A stretch of 38,529 nt of DNA from Candidatus Sulfopaludibacter sp. SbA3. GTDB lineage: Bacteria; Acidobacteriota; Vicinamibacteria; Vicinamibacterales; UBA2999. The stretch is taken from contig CAMDNQ010000027.1 of NCBI GenBank assembly GCA_945903265.1, positions 1 to 38,529 on the forward strand. The letters run 5' to 3'. Position numbers and translations under genes: made by a program. The notes beneath the pieces were generated by a model. The model saw only the letters and a program-made list of their open reading frames with translations, did no database searches and was not told the DNA's origin. Below, piece by piece: positions 27,786 to 36,064 of this stretch (position 1 is the stretch's first letter; the number at the start of each line of letters is the position of its first letter).

Positions 27786-28783
27786 GCGAGCTTCGCAAAG
27801 ATCCGGTCACAGGCCGCTGGGTCATCATCTCCAACGAGCGCCGCAAGCGCCCCGGCGACTTCCTGCTCGAGTCCGTCCACCCGACCTCGAATGCCTCGTG
27901 TCCCTTCTGCGCGGGCCACGAGCAGATGACGCCGAAGGAACTGATGGCGTACGGGCGCAACGGCAGCGGACCCGATACACCGGGTTGGTCGCTGCGCGTG
28001 ATTCCCAATCAGTATCCGGTGCTGCGCGTCGAGGGCACGCTCGATCGCGAGGCCGAGGGCCTCTTCGACAAGATGAACGGCATCGGCGCGCACGAGGTCG
28101 TCATCGAATCGCCGCGCCATGAGGACACGCTCGCGACGCTGGACGAAGGGGCAGTGGAGCAGGTGCTCTGGGCCTGCCGTGAGCGACTCATGGATCTCAA
28201 GCGCGATCGCCGCTTCCGCTACATGATCATCTTCAAGAACCACGGCGCCGCGGCCGGGGCATCGCTCGATCATTCCTGCACGCAGCTGATCGCGCTGCCG
28301 ATCGTCCCGCGCGAAGTGCGCGATGAGGTGGACGGCGCGCGGACGCATTTCATGACCAAGGAGCGATGCGTCTTCTGCGACATCCTGCGCCAGGAAACGG
28401 CCGATCGGCGCCGGCTGATTGCGGAGAACGCCGACATGGTAGCCATCGCGCCGTACGCGCCGCGGTTTCCGTTCGAAACCTGGATTCTGCCGCGCCGGCA
28501 CCAGGCCTGTTTCGAGGATTCGCCGCGCCACGAATACGCGTCGCTGGCGAGAATGCTGGGCGACATCCTGCGCCGCATGAACAAGACGCTGCGGATGCCG
28601 CCGTTCAACCTGCTGATTCACAGCGCGCCGGTGGCGGAGGAGGCGGGGGAGTATTACCACTGGCACGTGGAGATCATCCCGAAGCTGACCAAGGTCGCCG
28701 GCTTCGAGTGGGCGACCGGGTTTTATCTGAACCCGACGTCCCCGGAAGAGGCCGCCGAAGTCCTCCGGGATGTCCGCCCGTAG
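27782..28783 (+). CDS. galT: Galactose-1-phosphate uridylyltransferase
   Basis: A 333-residue HIT-superfamily enzyme of the Leloir pathway. It opens ELRKDPVTGRWVIISNERRK and has a zinc-type CPFC pair and a second cysteine pair in RCVFCDIL. The catalytic block reads YYHWHVEIIPKL, an HxH form rather than the classical HPHGQ; this form is common in the shorter bacterial family. NHGAAAGASLDHSCTQL supplies the substrate loop. A nucleotidyltransferase acting on another sugar phosphate is possible. It is the last gene of the operon and is followed by hairpin repeats. Confidence 0.88.
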   Translation: MSELRKDPVTGRWVIISNERRKRPGDFLLESVHPTSNASCPFCAGHEQMTPKELMAYGRNGSGPDTPGWSLRVIPNQYPVLRVEGTLDREAEGLFDKMNGIGAHEVVIESPRHEDTLATLDEGAVEQVLWACRERLMDLKRDRRFRYMIIFKNHGAAAGASLDHSCTQLIALPIVPREVRDEVDGARTHFMTKERCVFCDILRQETADRRRLIAENADMVAIAPYAPRFPFETWILPRRHQACFEDSPRHEYASLARMLGDILRRMNKTLRMPPFNLLIHSAPVAEEAGEYYHWHVEIIPKLTKVAGFEWATGFYLNPTSPEEAAEVLRDVRP

Positions 28784-28785
28784 TA

Positions 28786-28840
28786 CCCCAGAGTACGTAG
28801 TGTCCGGCTTCAGCCGGACCTAGTGGGCAGCCGGACCTAG
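28786..28840. repeat. REP-like hairpins between galT and the DUF481 gene
   Basis: A short dyad GTAC-CCCAGA-GTAC is followed by GTAGTGTCCGGC, whose stem GTCCGGCT / AGCCGGAC (28802-28819) is 8 bp perfect with a 2-base loop. A second half copy AGCCGGACCTAG ends at 28840 and contains the TAG stop of the DUF481 gene on the minus strand. Lying between convergent genes, it could act as a bidirectional transcription end. Confidence 0.7.
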
Positions 28841-29823
28841 AACCGATATCCCAGCGTCAGCGCGAACGCGCGGTCGCTCGACTCGCGTCCGAGTGCGGGC
28901 GACTGGTCGTAATCCAGGTCGTGCCGCACGGCCATGACGAACCCTGCCGCCAGCGCCAGGCGCACCCCGTTCTGCATCTTCATGAAGAAATTGTCGTCGC
29001 CTGTCACGCCGACGTACGCGTCGTGCAGGTGAAAGAACTCCGCGCGGCCGGGTAGCAGCCCCGCGGTCATTGACACGGATTCCCGGAGCGCCGCGTAGCT
29101 GTCGTCCGGCTGTGCGTCGAAATTCTCGCTGACGTATCCGAGCCCGGCATCGGCCGTGAGCGTGACGCGTCCGGTCTCGAGCACCTGATAGCCGACGCCG
29201 GCGCCAAGCGCGGTCCGGAGGTCGAGATCGCGGAACCGGTCGTTCGTCAGGCTCCCACTCGCGTTCAGGAACAGGCGCGGCGTGACAAACCGGTCGTACT
29301 TCAGCCCCGTCGTCCAGGTGCGCGCGGTTTCTATGCCTTGATCCTTCGCTCGGATCAGCGCCGCATTTCCCGTGTAGCGGTTGGCGGCCGTGCGCGCGAC
29401 GACGTCGGCGTCGAGGCGGAGGCTGTTGACGTCGGTATTGCCGCTGGTCGTGATGTAGCCGGCGTTCGCGCCCCCCACGATGACCATGGCGGGCTTCGGG
29501 CGCGACAGCGCCGTGATCTCGCCGAGCCTGATGAGGCCACCGGGCTGCAGCGTCGCCTGGCCGTCGGGACCGGCCGCGATAGTCACCTGCACGGGCGGGC
29601 TTGTGCCGGCGATGACCATGACCGGCTGGTCGACGGTCAGCGCGACGACATCGGCCCATGGGACCTGGACGGTGCCGCCGTATGTGACGAAGGTCAGCGT
29701 CCCGCCTGCCAGGCTGACGGTCTGGCCGGTAAAGCGGTCGCCATTGGCGAGCCGGAGCTGGTCGGCCGCGGCCGGCGCGGCGAACAAAATGATCAGGACG
29801 CAGAGGGAAAGTGGTCGATTCAC
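28837..29823 (-). CDS. DUF481 outer-membrane protein
   Basis: A 328-residue protein: signal peptide (LSLCVLIILFAAPAAA), a periplasmic N-terminal part of about 110 residues (RLANGDRFTGQTVSLAGGTL, strand-rich), and then a DUF481 (YdiY-like) beta-barrel of about 200 residues with alternating strands and a final aromatic residue (GYRF), typical of BAM-inserted barrels. YdiY is known as salt-induced in Escherichia coli; the role here is unknown. The gene is flanked on both sides by REP-like repeats, and its TAG lies in one of them. Confidence 0.87.
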   Translation of the reverse strand: MNRPLSLCVLIILFAAPAAADQLRLANGDRFTGQTVSLAGGTLTFVTYGGTVQVPWADVVALTVDQPVMVIAGTSPPVQVTIAAGPDGQATLQPGGLIRLGEITALSRPKPAMVIVGGANAGYITTSGNTDVNSLRLDADVVARTAANRYTGNAALIRAKDQGIETARTWTTGLKYDRFVTPRLFLNASGSLTNDRFRDLDLRTALGAGVGYQVLETGRVTLTADAGLGYVSENFDAQPDDSYAALRESVSMTAGLLPGRAEFFHLHDAYVGVTGDDNFFMKMQNGVRLALAAGFVMAVRHDLDYDQSPALGRESSDRAFALTLGYRF

Positions 29824-29865
29824 GCCGCGTAGTTTATCGTTGTGGTCGTCCGCTTCTAGTGCGTA

Positions 29866-29888
29866 GTGTCCGGCTTCAGCCAGACCCG
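29866..29888. repeat. Second copy of the GTAGTGTCCGGC repeat
   Basis: GTAGTGTCCGGCTTCAGCC is identical to the copy at 28797-28815; one base then differs within the stem (AGCCAGAC instead of AGCCGGAC). It lies upstream of the DUF481 gene and of the tRNA promoter, so the two copies bracket the DUF481 gene in the same orientation. Confidence 0.75.
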
Positions 29889-29890
29889 TC

Positions 29891-29919
29891 TTGATGGGCT
29901 AGATCCGCTACGGTATGAT
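29891..29919 (+). promoter_or_regulatory. Sigma-70-type promoter of the tRNA genes
   Basis: TTGATG (29891-29896) and TATGAT (29914-29919) are separated by exactly 17 bases. The predicted start lies about 7 bases further on, just before the first base of tRNA-Gly. Both tRNAs are probably co-transcribed. Confidence 0.7.
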
Positions 29920-29934
29920 GGGGTTTCGTCGCGA

Positions 29935-30009
29935 GCGGGAATAACTCAGTGGTAGAGTGCGACCTTGCCAAGGTCGAAGTCGCGGGTTCGAATCCCGTTT
30001 CCCGCTCCA
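29935..30009 (+). tRNA. tRNA-Gly (GCC)
   Basis: A full 75-base cloverleaf including encoded CCA. The acceptor stem GCGGGAA pairs with TTCCCGC, the D arm is ACTC/GAGT, the anticodon stem CGACC/GGTCG encloses TTGCCAA with anticodon GCC at 29967-29969, and the T loop is TTCGAAT. Confidence 0.97.
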
Positions 30010-30066
30010 CTTTTCTTCCCATAAGCCCGCATCGCGGGTACGCTGATCCCGCGAGACATCCCGATC

Positions 30067-30168
<102 letters not shown>

Positions 30169-30199
30169 CATCGCGTCGCGGGGGCCGTTGACCGCCCAT

Positions 30200-30222
30200 T
30201 GTCCCCATTTTGTCCCCGTCGC
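30200..30222 (+). repeat. TGTCCCC paired repeat, copy 1
   Basis: TGTCCCCATTTTGTCCCCG lies within the last integrase codons, about 60 bases from the tRNA. It is nearly identical to 31339-31362 near the other end of the element. Possible arm-type integrase sites, or the matching 3' end of a second, lost integrase copy. Confidence 0.5.
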
Positions 30223-30443
30223 CTTCGCGGCGAGCTTTCGTACGGCCTCGCGCAGGTCGCCATCACTCACGATGTTGTAGCGGTCGAAGACGGATCGGGT
30301 CTTGTGACCGGTGAGCCGCATCGCCACGCTCTCGGACACGCCGGCCCGCACGAGATTGCGCACGGCGGTGCGTCGCAGGTCGTGCGGGATGCGGCCAGGA
30401 CAGCCGGCGGCGCGGCAGGCCTGCGTCCACGCGACCTTGAACG

Positions 30444-31046
30444 TCAGAATCGGGTGTGGAAACTTCTCGCCCCCTCGTGCATGGGCGACCAGCCGGAAGA
30501 AGACCCACGGGACGATGAGACTGCGCGTGCGCGCGAGAGCGTCGGCTTGCCGGCGCTGCTCCTCCAGGAGCTCTCGGAGTTCTGGTGTGAGCGGGAACAC
30601 CCTGCCTTCACCGTTCTTCGTCGTATGGGCATCCAGCCGCACCTCGCCGGCCTCCAGGTCGACGTTGCGCCACTCGAGCCGCAGGACTTCACTGGGGATA
30701 GGGCCGTCTGGACTGGGGGAATCTCAATGACTGCACCGTTCGGCGCCGTGATTCGTTGTGTCCGAACGGGCTCACCCGGAGCTGACGTCACCAGCTCTCG
30801 TAACACTGGTGATTTCGATTCCGTCAGTTGTTCAAGCGCCTCGCCAAAGAGATCACCGAATGCCCGATCGTACTCTGGCAGCGGAAACAGAAAATCCGGG
30901 TCATCCTGAGGATCCCCGGGTCGCTCCATCGCGAACCGATAGGGCGCGATAGTGCTTGTGAATGTTGATAGAAAATAGAGTCGGCCACCCGGCCAACGAA
31001 CTGCGGAGCGCCGTGCGCCGATCTGCGCCTCGTCGACGTCAACCAT
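30444..31046 (-). CDS. Hypothetical frame fused out of frame to the integrase remnant
   Basis: From about 31046 to 30700 the frame encodes an acidic, protein-like segment (FLFPLPEYDRAFGDLFGEAL, TAPNGAVIEIPPVQ) that I do not recognise and that does not resemble an integrase arm-binding or core-binding domain. From about 30700 to its stop it is merely the integrase region read in the wrong frame. I read it as the 5' part of an element gene joined to the integrase by a deletion. Whether anything is expressed is unknown. Confidence 0.35.
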   Translation of the reverse strand: MVDVDEAQIGARRSAVRWPGGRLYFLSTFTSTIAPYRFAMERPGDPQDDPDFLFPLPEYDRAFGDLFGEALEQLTESKSPVLRELVTSAPGEPVRTQRITAPNGAVIEIPPVQTALSPVKSCGSSGATSTWRPARCGWMPIRRRTVKAGCSRSHQNSESSWRSSAGKPTLSRARAVSSSRGSSSGWSPMHEGARSFHTRF

Positions 31047-31478
31047 TGTGTCGTGGGTCTACATTATGGCACGCAGATCGTGGCGCTAAGCCGCGTGGTG
31101 TCCACCCGACTCCGATCGACGCGGTCGCGGTGACGCTTGGACAAATTCCGCCTGACGACTGGCGTGACGACCTTAGCTCTGGGGAAGGGTAGGCTTCGTC
31201 ATCCGGCCTTCCTCCGCCAGCCCGGCCCCAGACTGTTCGCGGGCAGGTCGACGACGAATTTCCTACTGCCGGCCGCTCCCTGGAGAGATCGGCACGGTGA
31301 AGTGTCTACTGCGACGGCGAATCGGCGTGCGATCTGTCTGTCCCCAAAATTGTCCCCGTCGCGAGCAAATTAGGGACAATTGTGGCCAACGCCAGCCAAC
31401 TCGTGCGAACGACAGAAGACTTTGCGGTGCAAGAATTTACGAGTCTTTCTTTGATTTTCGCCGAGTGATTTTCTCAGG
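31047..31478. other. Non-coding remainder of the integrated element
   Basis: No supported gene: the small plus-strand frames here show no domain, no ribosome site and mixed codon use. The stretch contains the second TGTCCCC repeat pair (31339-31362) and, from about 31365, DNA poorer in GC than the surroundings, consistent with foreign origin. Confidence 0.5.
31339..31362 (+). repeat. TGTCCCC paired repeat, copy 2
   Basis: TGTCCCCAAAATTGTCCCCG, about 117 bases before the distal attachment repeat, mirrors copy 1 at 30200-30222 in the same orientation, and is followed by an inverted GGGACA (31373-31378). Confidence 0.5.
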
Positions 31479-31550
31479 CTGCAAAACCTCCATCTCCGGT
31501 TCAAATCCGGACGGCGCCTCCATCCTTTCCTCAATAAATCAACTCATCGG
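31479..31550 (+). repeat. attR: duplicate of the tRNA-Cys 3' half
   Basis: The first 45 bases are identical to 30097-30141 and the next 27 have four mismatches. The 5' half of the tRNA is absent, so this is not a functional tRNA gene but the distal attachment site of the element. Confidence 0.85.
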
Positions 31551-31578
31551 CGTCTTCGGGGACTAGTAAGCTGACTGT

Positions 31579-31887
31579 ATGGCTGATGCAGGCGGGCCGA
31601 AGTCTTCGTTCGAGCTGGCGATGGAACGCCTCCGGAAGAAGGATGCCGAGGACGGCGTCACGACACAGCCGATGACCGACCTGCAGAAGGCCGCCATCGC
31701 CGAGGTGCGGAGCCTCTACGACTCCAAGATCGCCGAACAGGACATCCTGCAGCAGTCCGCGATGAACAACCTGCTGAACGCCGACCCCGCGGAACGCGAA
31801 GAGGTCGAACGGCGGTTCCGGCGCGAACGCGAGCGCCTCGCGTCCGAGCGGGACGTCAAGATCGAAGGGATTCGCCGAGGCGCATGA
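31579..31887 (+). CDS. Small charged helical protein of unknown function
   Basis: 102 residues, almost entirely charged helix: SFELAMERLRKKDAED, DLQKAAIAEVRSLYDSKIAE, then a 40-residue acidic/basic coiled-coil-like end (EEVERRFRRERERLASERD). No domain is recognised. Its TGA overlaps the ATG of the SHOCT-domain gene, and RNase D follows, so the three probably form one transcript. The start is the first ATG after the attR repeat. Confidence 0.7.
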   Translation: MADAGGPKSSFELAMERLRKKDAEDGVTTQPMTDLQKAAIAEVRSLYDSKIAEQDILQQSAMNNLLNADPAEREEVERRFRRERERLASERDVKIEGIRRGA

Positions 31888-32267
31888 TCGAGCTGCTACC
31901 GTTCACCGTCGTGTGTGGCACAAGTCTCTGGGTTCTCATTGATTCCCGGAACATCGGTATCAGGAAAGGTACAACCACGGGCTTCTTCAACATGGGACCA
32001 ACCGGGTGGTTCTTTGCATGCCTGCTGTTTTGGATTGCTGCCTTCCCGGCGTATCTGGTGAAAAGGCGCCAGCACAAACGGCCGGCGCTCAGCGCCGTGT
32101 CTGCACTTGTGCCCGTGACCGCCGAGCCATCCCATACCGACTTCATGTCCCAGCTCAGCGCCCTCGCCGACCGGTCCTCGCAGGGTCTCCTGACCGACGA
32201 AGAATTTCAGGCCCAGAAGAAAGCGCTCGTGCATCGGATGCTGGAACAGTCATCTCCGGACGCGTAA
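31884..32267 (+). CDS. Membrane protein with C-terminal SHOCT domain
   Basis: A 127-residue protein with two hydrophobic segments (LPFTVVCGTSLWVLI at the start and GWFFACLLFWIAAFPAYLV, about 41-59), a short linker, and a SHOCT-type end (LSALADRSSQGLLTDEEFQA followed by QKKALVHRML). SHOCT is a short oligomerisation helix pair seen at protein ends. The two segments likely form a hairpin in the inner membrane with the SHOCT region in the cytoplasm. It overlaps the preceding gene by four bases. Confidence 0.75.
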   Translation: MIELLPFTVVCGTSLWVLIDSRNIGIRKGTTTGFFNMGPTGWFFACLLFWIAAFPAYLVKRRQHKRPALSAVSALVPVTAEPSHTDFMSQLSALADRSSQGLLTDEEFQAQKKALVHRMLEQSSPDA

Positions 32268-32268
32268 C

Positions 32269-33432
32269 GTGTTGTCGCCGTCCGGTCTCGTAGCCGACAC
32301 GGACAGTCTCGGTCGGCTTGTTCGCGCGCTGGCCCTCGATCCAATCGTGGCTGTCGATACCGAATCCAATAGCCTGCACGCCTACCGCGAGCAGGTGTGC
32401 CTCATCCAGTTCTCCACTCTCACCGTCGATTACATCGTCGATCCGATCAGGCTGCCGGACCTGAGTTCGCTCGCGCCCTTCTTCGCTAATCCCGGCCAGC
32501 AGAAGGTGTTTCACGCTGCCGAGAACGACATCGTCTGCCTCAGGCGCGATTACCACTTCGAGTTCGCGAACATCTTCGACACGATGAGCGCCGCGCGCAC
32601 GCTCGGCTGGCCGCAGGTCGGCCTCGCCGCGATCCTCGACACCCAGTTCGGCGTGAAGATGAGCAAGAAGTACCAGCGTGCCGACTGGAAACGCCGTCCC
32701 CTGACGCCGGAGCAGCTGGACTACGCGCGACTCGATACCCACTATCTCGTGGCGTTGCGTGACAAGCAGTTCGAGGCGTTGACGGCATCCGGCCGCTGGC
32801 CAGAGGCGGAGGAGGAATTTGTGCGTCTGGCGCGCCTGCGTGGCGACGCAGACGACGCGGGCCAGGCCCCGCCGGCGTTCTGGCGCGTCAAAGGGGCGCG
32901 CGACCTGTCACCCGAGCGGGCCGCTGTCCTCGAGGCGCTCTTCGCGTACCGCGAGCAGCAGGCCGAGCGCATCGACCAACCTCCCTTCAAAGTGATGGGG
33001 GAGGCCACGCTCATGGAACTCGTCCGCCGCGCACCGACCTGTGCCGAAGACCTGCAGACAGTGCCCGGCATGACGCCGGATCAGATTCGCCGTCATGGGC
33101 ACGCTGTGCTGCACGCCGTCCAACAGGGACTCCATGCCCCCGGCCAGCGCGCGCCTCAGGCCGATCGCGAGTCCGACGAGGTACGCGATCGATACGACCG
33201 CCTGCACACATGGCGCAAGGAGCGGGCGAGGGCGCGCGGCGTGGAGTCGGACGTCATCCTTCCGCGCACGGCGCTCCTGGATCTTGCCCGCCGCGCCCCC
33301 AGTAGCCGCGACGAGTTGACGCTCATCGTCGATCTCGGTCCCTGGCGGCGGGAGACGTACGGGGAGGAGATCCTGGCCGTGCTGTCCCGCGCCACGCCGA
33401 TGGGTACGCCGACGGGCACGACGACGGACTAG
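32269..33432 (+). CDS. rnd: Ribonuclease D
   Basis: A 387-residue 3'-5' exoribonuclease of the DEDDy group, trimming tRNA and other small-RNA precursors. Catalytic residues: D30 and E32 (AVDTESNSL), D87 (HAAENDIVCL), Y152 and D156 (YARLDTHYL). An HRDC domain follows (about 205-290, ERAAVLEALFAYREQQAERI) and a second HRDC-like region at the end. It starts with GTG one base after the preceding stop codon. Its TAG overlaps the stop of the convergent NHL gene within CTAG. Confidence 0.93.
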   Translation: MLSPSGLVADTDSLGRLVRALALDPIVAVDTESNSLHAYREQVCLIQFSTLTVDYIVDPIRLPDLSSLAPFFANPGQQKVFHAAENDIVCLRRDYHFEFANIFDTMSAARTLGWPQVGLAAILDTQFGVKMSKKYQRADWKRRPLTPEQLDYARLDTHYLVALRDKQFEALTASGRWPEAEEEFVRLARLRGDADDAGQAPPAFWRVKGARDLSPERAAVLEALFAYREQQAERIDQPPFKVMGEATLMELVRRAPTCAEDLQTVPGMTPDQIRRHGHAVLHAVQQGLHAPGQRAPQADRESDEVRDRYDRLHTWRKERARARGVESDVILPRTALLDLARRAPSSRDELTLIVDLGPWRRETYGEEILAVLSRATPMGTPTGTTTD

Positions 33433-34745
33433 GGCGCCAGCTGCGACAGTTGCTCGAGGAGCTTGCCGCGCGGGCTGTCGGAGGGAACCAGCCGCTGCAC
33501 GCGAAGACCAGAGAACACCTCGCCCGTGTAGATGTAGCCGCGCGAGTCGGTCGCCGCTAATTCCAGGCCGAAGAACAGCCCGCCGTTGTCCCCCATGGAC
33601 CCGTAGCGGCCGAGGACGGTCCCGTCGGCGCGGTTGAGGAACCAGATCGTGTTGTTCTTCATGTCCGCGACGTAGAGGTACTTCTGCTCCCGGTCGGCAG
33701 AGAACGTCACGCCGCCGGCCGCGCCACGGCTGCCGGTGCGGTCGTCACGCGCGGTCCCGGCGGGCGCGACCAGGAACTCCTTCACGAACCTGCCTTCTCT
33801 GGTGAACACCTGCACGCGCTCGGCCGCCCGGTCCGCCGCATACACGAATCCGTCGCGCGAGATCCCGACGGTCAGGTGCGACTGGAACTCTTTGGGCGGC
33901 GTGTTGCCCATCCACTGGTGATCAGCGGGATCGGTCGAGATGTCGGCCAGCGCGTGCCCGTAGGCGCCCCAGCCGCGCTTGAACTGCAGTGTGTTGAGGT
34001 CGAACACCAGCACGCGCCCGCCAAGATAGTTCTCGGCGACGAAGATCTCGTTGTGCGCCTCGTCCACACGGACCTCCTCGGTGGTGCCGACCATCATCGG
34101 CGTGGACGGAGGGTACTTCGCGTAGAAGCCAGCCAGCGCCTTCATCTCCGCGGCCTCCAGAGCGACTGGGTTGTACCCCGGTCCGTTCGGCGGCAGCAGG
34201 AAACGCGCAATCGGCGCAGGGCCTCCCTGCCCAGGTACACGCGGCGCGATCCTCGCCGGCTGGTTCGGTCCACCGCCGACGCGTTCGGGGATGCGGGGAA
34301 TCTCGCCCACGAGCGCGCCCGTTCGCGTGTCGTACTTCCGGACGGTATCCTGCCCGAGGTACGCGAAGCCGCGGTCGTCGACGTCCATGCCGTGCCCCTG
34401 CGGCGCGTCGAACGAGCCGAGCACGCTCCCATCCTTGCCGATATGGATCATCGAGGGAGGGCGCACGCAGCAGTCCGACACACCGACCTCGGCTTCGAGC
34501 TCCAGGCTCGTGAGGTCGGTCGGCCGGTGGTACACCCAGACGCTGTCGTCCTGGGTGATGCCCAGCCCGATGACGCCGCCCATCTTCCATTTGTTCGGCA
34601 GCGGCTTCGGCCAGGTGGGGTCGTACAGGTAGCGCGGCGCACGCAGCTCCTGCGCCCCCGCCGCGACATACAACCCGAGTGCACCCAGTGCAGCGGCGAC
34701 GACAACGGCGTACGCGCGCACACCGCGATGAACATTGCACTTCAT
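33429..34745 (-). CDS. Secreted NHL-repeat (beta-propeller) protein
   Basis: 438 residues. A signal peptide (AYAVVVAAALGALGLYVAA, cleavage near AGA-QE) is followed by a propeller built of NHL-like blades: IGLGITQDDSVWVYHRP, GHGMDVDDRGFAYLG, EVRVDEAHNEIFVAEN, LTVGISRDGFVYAADRAAE, RVQVFTREGRFVKEFLV and FSADREQKYLYVADM. The function is unknown; exported ligand- or peptide-binding propellers of this type are common in Acidobacteriota. ATG 34745 is preferred to upstream ATGs because GGAGAG lies just before it and the signal peptide then begins normally. Upstream TGTAAC (34781-34776) and CGTC (34760-34757), 15 bases apart, resemble an ECF-sigma promoter, weakly supported. Confidence 0.85.
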   Translation of the reverse strand: MKCNVHRGVRAYAVVVAAALGALGLYVAAGAQELRAPRYLYDPTWPKPLPNKWKMGGVIGLGITQDDSVWVYHRPTDLTSLELEAEVGVSDCCVRPPSMIHIGKDGSVLGSFDAPQGHGMDVDDRGFAYLGQDTVRKYDTRTGALVGEIPRIPERVGGGPNQPARIAPRVPGQGGPAPIARFLLPPNGPGYNPVALEAAEMKALAGFYAKYPPSTPMMVGTTEEVRVDEAHNEIFVAENYLGGRVLVFDLNTLQFKRGWGAYGHALADISTDPADHQWMGNTPPKEFQSHLTVGISRDGFVYAADRAAERVQVFTREGRFVKEFLVAPAGTARDDRTGSRGAAGGVTFSADREQKYLYVADMKNNTIWFLNRADGTVLGRYGSMGDNGGLFFGLELAATDSRGYIYTGEVFSGLRVQRLVPSDSPRGKLLEQLSQLAP

Positions 34746-34800
34746 ACGCTCTCCATGACGATAGACAGTATTACGGTTACAGGGTAATTTAAGTGCCCGC

Positions 34801-35652
34801 ATGGTGGATAAATCGGCCTTGAAGGCCGCGATCACGGAGCTGCGACAGCTCCAGAAAGACTTTCACAAGTCGCTACGAACGCGGCTCGATCGGCTCGAGG
34901 AGGAGCTTGACGGGGCGCTCTCCGATGAGCCTGTCGCGGATACCGTCGGCCCGTCGCACGATTGGACGGAACGATCCGATCATCGGGATCATCTCTATCA
35001 GTTCGTCGCGTACGGAGACATGCGTCCCATACATGCGGTCCTGGATGTCGGCTGCGGCATGGGGCACGTGGCGGAGCAGTTGACCGGCTACCTTGTGCCG
35101 CCCGGCCGCTACGAAGGCTTCGACGTGCGCGCGAATGTCATCGCAAAGGTGCAGAAGCGACCCATCGGCACCCGGTATCCGCACTTCCGGTTTCGCCACG
35201 CGAATGTCTACAACAAGCGATACAACCCCGAGGGCAGCGTCCAGGCCAACGAGTACGTCTTTCCATACGACGATGGGACCTTCGATTTCGTTTTTGCTTA
35301 TTCGGTCTTCACGCACATGTTCCCGTCAGATATCGACCACTATCTCGCGGAGATCTCCCGCGTACTCAAGCCCGGCCGCCGGTGTTTGCTGACTTATTTT
35401 CTCCTGAACGAGGAGTTGACGCGCCTCATCGACGCCGGGATCATGCGGAAGACGTTCCGCTTTCATGGTGAGCACTACCGGTACGACAACGAGGAGTTCC
35501 CTGAAAACGCGCTGGCCATTGAAGAATCATTCGTGCGCCAGACGTATGCGCGTCACGGGCTGAAGATTCTCGAGCCCGTGCGATACGGCAGCTGGTGCGG
35601 GCGTGCCGGTGCTGAAACACGCCAGGACATGATCGTCGCCGTCAAGGAATAG
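34801..35652 (+). CDS. Class I SAM-dependent methyltransferase
   Basis: 283 residues. A charged helix or coiled coil (about 5-42: ITELRQLQKDFHKSLRTRLD and RLEEEL) precedes a Rossmann methyltransferase with motif I VLDVGCGMGHV (80-90), an acidic strand-2 end (GFDVRANV), motif IV DGTFDFVFAYSVFTHM and ISRVLKPGRRCLLTYF. The substrate is unknown. Similar enzymes occur in polysaccharide loci, but no glycosyltransferase is nearby. It diverges from the NHL gene across 55 AT-richer bases and its 3' end overlaps the PIN gene by 11 bases. Confidence 0.85.
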   Translation: MVDKSALKAAITELRQLQKDFHKSLRTRLDRLEEELDGALSDEPVADTVGPSHDWTERSDHRDHLYQFVAYGDMRPIHAVLDVGCGMGHVAEQLTGYLVPPGRYEGFDVRANVIAKVQKRPIGTRYPHFRFRHANVYNKRYNPEGSVQANEYVFPYDDGTFDFVFAYSVFTHMFPSDIDHYLAEISRVLKPGRRCLLTYFLLNEELTRLIDAGIMRKTFRFHGEHYRYDNEEFPENALAIEESFVRQTYARHGLKILEPVRYGSWCGRAGAETRQDMIVAVKE

Positions 35653-36064
35653 GGGTGTCGCGAGCCAGGTAGCCGGCCGGCGTCATGATCGCGATGCCGC
35701 GAAACGGATTCAGGTCGAGGAGATCCTTGTCGCCCGTCACGATCACGTCCGCGCGCCCGTTCACCGCCGCTTCGAGGAACTTGTCGTCCTTCGGATCGCG
35801 CGACGCGCGAATCGACTGCAGGACATCGATGATTTCGACGAGCGATGCCACGCGCTCGAGAAGCGCGTCACGCCGTTCCCGACGCACGTAGCGGTCGAAC
35901 TTCGACGCGTGCAGTGTCTCGATGAGTTCGCGCAGCGTTGCCATCGTTGCGACGAGCTGCGCTGTCGTGACTGCTTTTTCGACGGCCCGAGCAGGCGTCG
36001 ATGACGCTGACAGGAGACCGCTGATCAGGACGTTGGTATCAATGACGACGCGCTCACGCGTCAT
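35642..36064 (-). CDS. PIN-domain toxin of a type II toxin-antitoxin pair
   Basis: A 140-residue PIN ribonuclease of the single-domain toxin group. The acidic metal residues are visible: D9 (VVIDTNVLISG), E in TLRELIETL, D in RDPKDDKFLEAA and D in VIVTGDKDLL. Such toxins cleave RNA, usually tRNA or mRNA; the target is not predictable here. ATG 36064 lies inside the antitoxin gene, overlapping it by 11 bases. The 3' end overlaps the convergent methyltransferase gene. Confidence 0.88.
   Translation of the reverse strand: MTRERVVIDTNVLISGLLSASSTPARAVEKAVTTAQLVATMATLRELIETLHASKFDRYVRRERRDALLERVASLVEIIDVLQSIRASRDPKDDKFLEAAVNGRADVIVTGDKDLLDLNPFRGIAIMTPAGYLARDTPIP

Noticed and set aside
31479-31550. 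A second tRNA-Cys gene
   Set aside because: Only the 3' half from the anticodon loop is present; the 5' acceptor strand and D arm are missing.
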